Shown: piece after piece, positions 1-10,600 of the stretch
How the letters are laid out: the number at the start of each line of letters is the position of its first letter
Numbering within the stretch: position 1 is the first letter of the stretch
Assembly (NCBI GenBank): GCA_030847615.1
Contig: JAUMIR010000004.1
Coordinates: 98,470,001 to 98,534,000, forward strand
DNA length: 64,000 nucleotides
Source: Gambelia wislizenii
Taxonomy: Eukaryota > Chordata > Lepidosauria > Squamata > Crotaphytidae
Direction: 5' to 3'
Made by a program: the position numbers and the translations under genes
Notes under the pieces: model-generated
What the model was told of the DNA's origin: nothing
Seen by the model: the letters and a program-made list of their open reading frames with translations, nothing else
Database searches by the model: none

Positions 1-1004
1 GCACTGTTTTGACGTTAATCAATTCAACAGAAGAGGTGGGGGACGCCTTGGGAGCAGGTGATGGAATCCGTACCACCGATGATACAAATGCCACCAGAGC
101 AGTGGAAGGGCGCGTCGGAGATGCCACAAAAGTAGTGGAAGGACTTGCCGAAGATTGTTCTGGGGAGTGCTTGGAGCACTTACTCTTCTTCTTCCTGTGT
201 TTTCCTTTGGTTGACTTGGAAGAAGCAGCAGTGGTGGAACGATGACGGGTTGACGCGGTCGAACCAGAGGCCTCGGGTTCAGAGACGGATCAGGCTCTAC
301 AGTGTTTCAAGAGACTTATGGATTCAGCCCTATGCCGGCTGGCGGATTCAGCTCTCCACTGTTTAGAGGGGCTTACCGATTCAGTATGTGCCCTCTTATG
401 GGTTGGTGACCAATTCTTGCCCGAAACCTTTGGAGACTTTGGAGCCATTGACACTGTCATCATCGGTGGAACTCGTGGCTTCAATGCCTGCTCATACAAA
501 ATTGCCTTAAGGCAAGACAGGTGGTTCTTCCGAGTCTGCAGAGTGAATGCCTTACAGTGCTCACAGGCATTAACATTATGGGACTCCCTGAAGCATAAAA
601 GACATTTAGGAGATTTTCACATGGCAAAAATATCCCCTGGAGAAATCGGGACAGAAATATTTCTGTCCCGGAAGCAGCGCCGCGGTTCACACACCCACTT
701 CCCTCTCCCGATATGCCATCATCCTCACATTGGGTTTTTTCTTCCCTCTTCCATAATATTTTACTAACGGGAGTTCGCCGTTAATAAAATATTACAGAAG
801 AGGGAAGAAAAAACCCAGTGTGAGGACGATGGCATATTGGGAGAGGGAAGTGGGCGTGCAAACTGCGGCGCTGCTTCCGAGACAGAAATATTTCTGTCCC
901 GATTTCTCGGGGGGATATTTTTGCCATGTGAAAATCTCCTTACAGTGTCCATCCATATTGGGCAACTTGGCTCTACAATCTGCACAACACTTGAAGGAGG
1001 CCAT
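1..1004 (-). pseudogene. DIRS C gag-like N-terminal region, interrupted
   Basis: It starts at MASFKCC near 1,004 with the Cys-rich head CxxCRAKLPNMDGHC. It is interrupted at 940 by the MITE and resumes at 605 with SHNVNACEHCKAFT and YEQALKP, then Ser/Arg-rich sequence. The same Cys/His module (CxxCQAKLP, DGHxxC, HNVxxC) opens gag in elements A and B. It is not a working frame because of the insertion. Confidence 0.8.
609..939. mobile_element. 331-bp near-perfect palindromic MITE (PIF/Harbinger-like by its target duplication)
   Basis: The two halves are inverted copies of about 160 bp meeting near 774. The ends are GGAGATTTTCACATGGCAAA and its complement. TTA flanks both sides (606-608 and 940-942). 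Removing the element restores the gag sequence seen in DIRS A (CATTTA then GTGxCCATC). A TTA (TWA) duplication is typical of PIF/Harbinger. No coding capacity. Both arms carry the short hairpin GGGACAGAAATATTTCTGTC. Confidence 0.88.
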
Positions 1005-1535
1005 TTCAAGGTTAAAAAAAATGATCCGAGGTCATTAATGGAGAGTTTAAACAGTGAAGACAAGGCCGAAGGAGAAGGCAGAGTAGTCAAGGATAGTCCA
1101 AGATCATTACCAGAAATCAGAGTCCAAATCAAAGCCAAGGGAGTGAGAAAAGAGCAATCAAAAACAGTCCACGGTCAGAAATACCAAGCAAATATCAGCA
1201 AACCAGTCAGTAGGAGAAGGCAGTACCAAAGACAAGGCAGTCCAAGTCAGAGAGAAGGCAAAAGCAAAAGAGAAACCAGGTGAAGGTTCCTTATGTGCTC
1301 AACTGAGGGAAATAAGTAGGACAGCCTCAGAGGGACCGTCAGAGTGGGCGGAGTTACTGCCCAAAATCTGTTATATAACTATTCTAGAAGGTTCTGTGTG
1401 CACTGTGCAGCCGCAGGAATAACCCAGCTGTGTGGATTCACAGAAACCATGAAGAACTACAGTTACAGGTATGCAACTTGTCCTTCCCCCTTGTTGCTTG
1501 CATAATATCAGCTTAAGATTGGTTAAATACCTTAC

Positions 1536-1647
1536 AATTTTAAAGGTTCTCTCTTCAAAGTGATGGCTTGGGGGATCCAGCCCCTGGGCCTGGGCAAGCC
1601 GTAAAATGTCTAGATCTCTTTTACAATTCTGAGCCAGCTTTTCAAAC
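1536..1647 (-). CDS. CC2D1B: CC2D1B exon 18 (last visible exon)
   Basis: It is 112 nt from acceptor TGTATTTCAG to donor GTAAGG, phase 2 to 0. It completes the split Arg and encodes [20 protein letters not shown], then [17 protein letters not shown]. This is the segment just before the C2 domain, whose exons are not in the window. Confidence 0.95.
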
Positions 1648-4600
1648 CTGAAATACAGTGCAAAGAAATATTGATATAAACATCAAAAGTACATTGATAG
1701 ATGCTGGGAACCAAAGAATATTCTGGAAAGTGAGTCCTACCACACTGTTAAACTCCCAGGTGACAGTCCCTATTGAACTGAGACAATGGCTGGGCTTCAT
1801 TTGAGATAGGGACAGCTTCATGCCAGTGGTCAGCAGAGCTGTGATTAGAAACTAGCAGTAAAGGTATAGCGCTGGTGGAATAACCATTAGGGGGTTTAAC
1901 TTCCATTACTGATGGCTTCAGGAATCCTGGTTCTGAATCCAACCCTATACAATCAAGGCCAAAAGGTAGGTTCTATAAAAAGAAAAGCTGTGTCTCCTGG
2001 ATGATTCCTGGAATGTCTACTGAAGCAAGGCAGCCAGCCTTGCTTTTGTGAAAAAATAAGAGTGATTTAAAGTGTTTTTTTTTTAAACTACATATGAGTT
2101 TTGAGTCATGTTTGGATTTTTAAAATTTTTTTGGGGGGGAGGAGATACAGCCTGTAGTGGGTGGGTCCCAGGACAGACAAAATTGGTCCCCGGACTTATC
2201 AAAGTTGCCTGCCCCTGCTCGACATAAAAAAGAACACTGTATACCAGGGTGAGGACCACGTGGCCCTCTAGATGTTGCTGAATCCCAGCTCCTACAATTC
2301 CTCAACTAATGGTTATACTGCTAGAGCTTAATGGGATTTGCAATCCAACAATTCCTCAACTAATTGTTATACTGCTAGAGCTTAATGGGATTTGCAGTCC
2401 AACACTAGGAGGGCTGCCTGATTCTTGCCTCTGTTGTACACTAAAACCACACTAGACCATTAGTCAAGTGACTTTTACTAAACTAGTACAAGACATGAAG
2501 CAGCAATGTTCCAAATTCAAGTTACAGTAAGCAGCCTGTTCCTTAAATAGAGAAGTAATTTTTGATCACACATAGCACAATACATTTCAATCACGGCTGC
2601 ACCATCTGATCAGCTAGGTTAATCAATTAAAACAGTATCACAATTAATTGGCCAGCATTTTTTTAAAAAAGCTATTTTTAATACAAGTGCTTATAAAAAT
2701 GGCAGACAACACAACCAACTTAAGAGCTCCCAAAAATGGAATGCCTTTGGTGATGACTGGAAGCCTTCTGGTGACTTAACACTGTTCTGGAGTACTGCAG
2801 AGTGGCTGTGGAGGGAAAGAAGAATCTGCCTCTATCACCTAAGAAAGCTGCCTTCCTGGCTCTTGAGCTGCTCAAGAAACAGTAGAGTACTTTCTTATGC
2901 CATACCCCCCACCCCATAACCATCAGTGCAGCACCACAGCCATTTTAGTTCTGCCATTTCTCTGCCACCACCTACACTACCGCAGCTATGCCAGCCAGGG
3001 TGTTTTAGCCATAGTCTGCTATGACATGTACATCATCGGGGGTGTGTGTGTGATGATTCTTGTTTTGACAATGTTGGAACCTGTGCAGATCTGATTAACA
3101 CATGTCCAGGATTGATTAATTAATACTGTACTAACATATTCATATTTACTGAAAGCAGTCTTTTCCAAGTTTTTTCCCAAATGAAATTTGTTTTGAGCTG
3201 CAGATGCCTTAATGCCATGGGCACAACAAGGTAACTTTAACAATAAACCTACCGGGATGTTTCGGCTACATTTCCAAGGTGCGTGAATTGCTTGGAATAT
3301 TGCACACATTTCTGTTAAGAGGGAAAAATAAGGCAAATGTCAACCACAAGCTACCTTTGCAAACTGATTTGAAAGGGAAGCACTGTGTATTATTAAACAA
3401 GCCTGTATACAGTATTTCCCAGTGAAAGGAGGTCAGGTTGCTTACCTGTAACGATAGATCTTAGAGTGGTCTTCTGTGAAATTCACACAGCTGGGTAATT
3501 CCTGCACCTGCATAGAGCACTTGGAACCTTCTAGAATCGCTAGGCAGATAATTTTTGGTGGTAGCCACACCCACTCCAATGGCCCTTCTGAGGCCTATTC
3601 CCCTCAGTTCTGTAAAGGACGCTGCAAATAGCAGCAAGGAATTTAAAGACAAAACAGGACATAGAGGGGAGGATGGGCAGGTCTGTGAATTCACAGAAGA
3701 CCACTCGAAGATCTATGGTTACAGGTAAGCAACCTGACCATCTTCTTCGTGGTCTCTGTGAATCCACACAGCTGGGTAGACTAGCAAGCTTTAACCCAGA
3801 AGGCAGTAATGTCATGCTAACAATATACACCCAGCCAAGAGTAAATAATCAATAGGACAAGGAGATGCATTAACCAAACATCATGTATTATTCATAACAT
3901 CAAAGACCAAGCACATGCTGGCATATTAAGAAGGCATGAGCATGTCATAAGAGACAACACAGAAAAGCCACCACCTTCAAGGACACTGTTCATTGAATAG
4001 TCCCAAGCAGGACACTCTTCCAAAGGCAACATCAGTCCTTGACCTGTTGTCCAACCTGTAGCGATATAAAAGTCAAAGGGGATGACCAAGTCGCTGCCCT
4101 GCAAACAGTCTCCAGTGGAACTCCTGAAAGAAAGGCAGTTGATGCAACTACCGAGCTGGTAGAATGCGCTCGAATTCATGATGGTAGTGGTCTTTTGACC
4201 AGTTTGTAAAAAAGAGCAATTATGGATACAGCCCATTCAACAAGCATTGTGGTGAAATCGGGTTGCCTTTCTTGTTCTCAGAATATGCCACAAACAGTCT
4301 CGGGATTGTTCGAATCCGAGCAGTCCGTTCTGTGCAGAAAGCCAAAGCGCACCAGACATCAAGGGAATGTGGTACGCACTCGAACCCATGAGTAGGATTT
4401 TGCATGAAATTTGGCAAGACAATTGGCTGACTGAGGTGAAAGCTAGAAACAACCTTAGGCAGAAATGATATATCAGGTTTCAGGGCCGCATTGTGCTTGT
4501 AGAATACAAGATAAGGAGAGTCGGCACGCAATGCACAGAGTTCACTTGCGCGCCTTGGCGGAGGTCTGCTGATGCTAGAGGCTCAAAAGGACTTTTCGAC

Positions 4601-7600
4601 AACTGGAACAAAACAAGTTCTAGGCTCCAAGCTGGTGTTGGTTCCGTTACAGGAGGATGAAGATTCACATGCCCCCGGAGAAACTTTTTCACTAGTGGGT
4701 CCTGGAATGGAGATGAAACTCCACCGAAATAGCAGCCAAGTAGCATTTTAAGGAGGAGAATGACACTCCAGATTCAGATAAATGAAGCAGGAACTGCAAA
4801 ACGGTGGTAACGGTAGAACTCAGTATAGACAGATTCTGTTCCATCAGGAAGGATTTGAAATGTTTCCATTTGCACTGATAGGACCACCTTGTCGATGGCC
4901 GAAGGGACGCATCAATTACCACCTGAACTTCAGGAGGCAAGGTGGTTGAAGAATTCGTGGGGTGTTTCTCCACACTGTCAAGCTTCAGTGTGTGCAGATC
5001 TGGGTGACGAACCCTGTCCCTTTGAACTGTCAGAAGGTCAGGTCAAGTTGGCAAGTGGAGATATCGATACCAAGCCAGACGTAGAAGCAGACTGAACCAA
5101 AGCTGCCGAGGCCACCACAGTGTGATCAGTATTGCGTTGGAGTTGTCCCTTCTTCGGTCAATCTGCTTCGATGTGGAGGGTAGCGAAGAAGGATTCTCCC
5201 AAGAGCCCTGCATGAGCTTAAACAAGGAAGGCAAGACTGGTATATTAGCCACAGAAGGAGCCTTCGACTTTATGCAATGGTAAATTGGATCAGTAGGGTC
5301 CAACTGCTTCTCTTCAACTCTAAGAGCAAGAACATGGGCCATACGCAGCATCTGCTCCAAAAAAGCTCTGATGTTGTCAGTCGGAGAGGAGGAATCTTCA
5401 TCTAACAAATCAGGTGGAGGAAATGGCACCATTGGAATGCATGGCGATGATGAACAATCAGAGGAAGTTGAAGAGGATGATTGTAAACGGCTTTGGGACC
5501 AACAATGTAATGAAGTGGTACGCCAAGGGAGTGGAGGAGGCACATCATCTGGTATTGGAGGCAATGGTCGAGAGGGAGGACACAAGTTAGAATCACATCT
5601 TGTGTCCATGGTGGTGTAACCTGACTGCTGGTCTTTCATAACAGACTTTCTTAGTGGAGGTCCTGTGAAGTGCGAAGACAATGAATCTGGCATATGATAT
5701 GAAAGGCGAGGAGGAGGTTGGTACCAAAGGCCTTCCTCCTCTTCAGGAAACATGAAGTATCTCCTATGTTCAAAGGTGGTTGCATGCACTCAGTATGGAG
5801 AGGTTGGAAAGTCCATGAGAGTGGATCTGGCAACATCAAATGCCCCATAGGTACGGACAGTGTCCACTCCATGGAAAGATGGAGTTGGTGGAGGACAGGC
5901 AGTAGAGGGAGATCTTGATCTCAGCTGAGAATAGTTCATTAGAGGTTGCTCCAGCACCTTCTCCTGTATCGTGCCATCTGTCAAAAGCTCTGCCCTCAAC
6001 ACAATGAGAGATGGAGAGCTAGCCCTCTTCTGAGACGAGGATGCTATTTCACCCTCAAACAACTGAACATTCTCCACATTCACAAGCTCCACTGAAGGGG
6101 TTGGAGTTGGCTCATGCTCAGGTTCTGCTGTCTGTCTGGAGTCTCCACTCGAACTGGAGCAGAGGTCTTGGATGTGGAAATATCCTTTGAAGCTGCTAGG
6201 AGATGGACAGGTTGCTTACCTGTAACCATAGATCTTCGAGTGGTCTTCTGTGAATTACAGTTGGGTTATTTCTGCGCCTGCGCAGAGCTTCGGAAACTTC
6301 TAGAATCGCTAGGCAGAATGTGCTTTGATACATTTTTGGTGGTAACTCCGCCCATCCTAACGGTCCCTTATAAGGGCTTCCCGCCTAAAATCCCCTCAGT
6401 TCCTTGAATGACGCCGCAATATGCAGCATCAGGAACATTAAGCATGTTTATGTGATGTAGTAGGACATAGAGGGGAGGATGGGTGGGTCTGTGTGAATTC
6501 ACAGAAGACCACTCGAAGATCTATGGTTACAGGTAAGCAACCTGTCCATCTTCTTCGTAGTCTCTGTGAATCACACAGTTGGGTGTAGACTGGCAAGCTT
6601 CAATTCAGGAGGTGGGTATGTCCTACACCCATGTACCATACACATCAACCATTTGAGGCTAAAGCACTAAAGCAAATTATTATTAGTTAAAATGATCAAA
6701 CACATAACAATGACTTGGCAACATAAACACTCACTCATTGTATAGAAGATAACAACACAGCCTTCCCAAAGGCCGCCTCGTTCCTAGAACGAGAGTCAAG
6801 TCTGTAGTGAGAGATAAAAGTCAAAGGTGATGAACAGGTTGCAGCTCTGCAAATGTCCTCTAGAGGCACCCCAGAGAGAAAAGCTGTCGAAGTGGAGACA
6901 GCTCTAGTAGAGTGTCCTCGAATCCGAGACGGCAGAGGTTTCTTGGCCAGTTCGTAGCAAAGCGCGATCGTCGAGGTCACCCACTTCGACAGTCTCTGCG
7001 AAGAAATGGGCTCTCCCAGTTTTGAGTCAGCATAAGACACAAATAGCTTGGGTGATTTTCTGTGGGACGCAGTCCGTTGAATGTAGAAAGCCAGAGCCCT
7101 TCTGACGTCCATCAGATGAAGGGTGCGTTCAAAGTCGTCCTTCGGATCCTGCATCAAGGCGGGGAGAGTGATGGTTTGATTAAGGTGAAAGCTGGAGACC
7201 ACCTTCGGTAAGAAGATGTCGGGACGGAGGACCACTTTGTGCTTGTGGAAAGCCGTGTAGGGCGGATCCGATCTCAAGGCACAGAGCTCACTAGCCCTAC
7301 GCGCAGAAGTGATGGCCACAAGGAACGCCGTTTTCCAGGAAAGCAGTCGGAGGTCGGTGGAAGCTGTCGGCTCAAATGGGCGGCGGACCAACTGTGAGAG
7401 GACCAGTTTGAGGCTCCAAGACGGTGTCGGTTCAGTCACCGGAGGGTGGAGGTTCGCAAAGCCCTTCAAGAACTTTTTCACAGTGGCATCTACGAAGGGG
7501 AAAGGGAGACCCCTTGTCTGGAACTCAGTGGAGATGGCAGCCAAGTAGCACCGGATTGAAGACAGTGATAAATCAGCTGAAGACAGGTGGAGAAGAAACT

Positions 7601-10600
7601 CCAGGACTGTCAGGATGGAGAATCGGTCAAGAGATGGATCCCGGGATGCCAGGAAGTTCTCATACTTCTTCCACTTATACTGGTAGGATCTCCTGGTGGA
7701 AGGCCTCCTTGCCGCGTTGATGACGGCTTGGACGTCCGGATGTAAAGATGCAGGTTGCCTCGGTACTGAGGACGAACCCGAGGGAATCGAATCCGAAGGA
7801 TGAATCACAGGGTCAATCTCCAGGCAGTCAGGTTCAAAGTGTCCAGGTCGGAATGTCTGACCCTGCCCTCCTGAATGGTGAGCAGATCTGGACGGGATGT
7901 AAGGCGGATGAAGCGACGGTTTGACAACCGAAGCAAAGTTGCAAACCACGGCTGTCGAGGCCACCATGGTGTGACGAGGATGGCGTTCGCTCTGTCCTGA
8001 CAAAGTGTGGTGATCACCCTTGTCAGCAATGGGAATGGAGGGAACAGGTATAGCAACGGGCCCGACCATCGAAACAGGAACGCGTCTCCTCTCGACCTCA
8101 GAGCTGGACGCCTCAAGCAGAAGTGGGGACATTGGGCGTTCTTGGGGGACGCAAAAAGATCCACTTGAGGAAACCCCCAGGTTCGAAACAGGTCTAGGGT
8201 GACCGATCTGTGAAGCAGCCACTCGTGAATGGAGAGACTCGAACGGCTGAGTTCGTCGGCAAGAGTGTTTTCTTCCCCTGGCAGATGAATGGATTTGAGA
8301 AATACATCCTTCGTCACACACCATTCCCATATGTCCAGTGTGAGTTGGAGAAGTTGCGGGGATCTCATGCCTCCCTGCTTGTTTATGTAGTACATGACCG
8401 ACGTGTTGTCCGTCAGCACCAGTACCGTCTTGCCCTTTACCAGGGTCTCGAAGGCCCTCAATGCTTTCTGAACTGCAAGAAGCTCCAGGACGTTGATATG
8501 GAGAGCTTGTTCGTCTGTGCTCCAGGAACCTCGGATCTCCTAGGAGGCGAGATGCGCTACCCATACTTGCATCGAAGCGTCCGTTGTCAGAGAGACGTCC
8601 GGTTGGGGAATGTCGAAGGGCATGCCCGACAAGACATTGTCCGGTACCAGCCACCAGTCCAGTGACCTCTGAACCGCTCTCGGCATAGTGAGCATCTTGT
8701 TTGGAGAATCGTGAAGAGGATCGAATACTTGCAGAAACCAGTGCTGGAGAGGACGGAAACGAAGTCTGGCAAGCCGAGTCACATAAGTTGTAGCTGCCAT
8801 GTGGCCCAGGAGCACTTGGATAGAACGTGCCGGGAGCCTCCTTGATCGACGGCAGGCATAAATCAGAGAACGGAGGTTGTCGAAACGGTCCCGAGGCAGA
8901 TAAGCTGTTGCGGTCAAAGAGTTCAAACGTGCACCAATGAATTGAATCACCTGCGTCGGCAGGAGTTGGGATTTCTCGATGTTGACAACAAGTCCCAGGT
9001 AGCCTAAGACATCTAAGGAGAGGCCAATATCAAGTTCGAGCTGATGACGAGTCCACGCAACAATCAGCCAGTCGTCGATGTAAGGGAAGATTTCTACACC
9101 CTGCTGCCGAAGAAAGGCTGCTACCACCACCATACACTTTGTGAAGACACGAGGAGCGGTGGAGAGACCGAAGGAGAGGACTCTGAATTGGAAGACGTCG
9201 GTCCCGACCTGAAATGCCAGGAAGCGCCTGTGGGCCGGGTGGATCCCGATGTGAAAATAGGCGCCCTTCAGGTCTATGGATGCGAACCAGTCGTCCTGCC
9301 TCAGAAGTGGAAGGATCGAAGCCAAGGTGACCATCCTGAACTTTTTTGGAGTTATGTACTATTCACTCCGCAAAGGTTGAGAATCGGACGCAGCCCGCCA
9401 TCTTTCTTGTTGACCAGAAAGTACCTCGAGAAAAAGCAGAGGTGATGGAGATCGGGGTTGACAGGTTCGATGGCCCCCTTCTGCAGCAGAGTGTCCACCT
9501 CCTCGAGGAGGGGAGGGGAGGGCGGTGTTGAGCGAACCCGTCCCGTCGGAGGCAGAGTGTCGAACTCTATCCAATAGCCTGTTTGGATGATTTGGAGCAC
9601 CCATCGATCGGAAGTCACTGAAAACCAGGCGTCTTGGTAGTTGGACAGTCGATCCCTGAAGAGAGGAGTCTAGGGAGAAACAGAGAGATCATCAAATAGG
9701 AGGGGTTAGAGCTTCTTTCGACCCTGGTCCCTGGGCCGTTGCCTGGCTGCTTTCGGTGTCTGGAGCCCGAGCCCTGGCTCCTCACCGAAGAGGCTGGAGA
9801 TGTGAAAGGACCATAACGGGAATGCCGGTAGGTCTGACCGGAGTAACCCCGCCTGGATTGTTGGCCATAGGGTGAAGCCTGCCATGGATACCTCCCTCTG
9901 GGCCGGTATTGGTAGGTGGAGGTGGAGCCCATACCATACTTCCTGGCCGTATTTCTCATCTTTTGAGCGAATTCAAGCTTGTCGTCGGTAGAACCGTTGA
10001 ACAAGCCCGACTCATCAAAGGGAAGATCTTCTATTGTTGCTGACGCCTGGGGCGTGAGGCCAGAAGAACGTAGCCAAGCATGTCATCTCAGGGCTACCGA
10101 GCCAGCGATGGCTTTTGCTGCGCAGTCTGCCACATGTCTGGCCGAGTTCATTTGAAGACCCGCAAGAGATTGTGCCTCAGATTGTATAGCCTCCGCCATT
10201 CTGCGCCGTTCTTCAGGAAGATCTTTGATCAAGAGGTTCATTCGTTTCCATAACACTTGCTGGTATGCTCCCATGCACGCCGAGTAATTAGCAACATGGA
10301 AGCTCAACCCAGCTGCGGAATATATCTTCTTGCCCACGATGTCGAGCTTGCTACCCTCAGGGTCTGGAGGGGAAGACAAGGGCCGGCGTTGCTTCCTGTT
10401 TTGGGCTACTTCCATAACTACCGAGTTCGGTTTCAGGTGGTTTTGCAACCAGTCGACATGCTCTCCGCCAACTCTGTACAGCCTGTCAATCTTTTTCGAT
10501 GTGGATTGTATCGATGAAGGATTTTCCCAAGACCCTTGGGCCAGTTTCAATAACGAAGGCAGGACTGGGATGATAGCAGATGGTGGTGCTTTTGATTGTA

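Larger units (their letters stand above)
1..1472 (-). mobile_element. DIRS-like retrotransposon C, 5' part (runs off the left edge)
   Basis: On the minus strand, the element end at about 1,300-1,470 matches the right inverted terminal repeats of elements A and B: a CTGAGGG-type start, then TTCTAGAAGGTTC, CAGCTGTGTGGATTCACAG and CATGAAGAA. A gag-like 5' region follows to position 1. It lies in the CC2D1B intron following exon 18, in the same orientation as the gene. The left part, with any pol region, is outside the window. It is interrupted by a palindromic MITE (609-939). Confidence 0.82.

Noticed and set aside
837..1283. 148-codon plus-strand frame
   Set aside because: It runs antisense through a palindromic MITE and the DIRS gag/5' region, a shadow of known elements.
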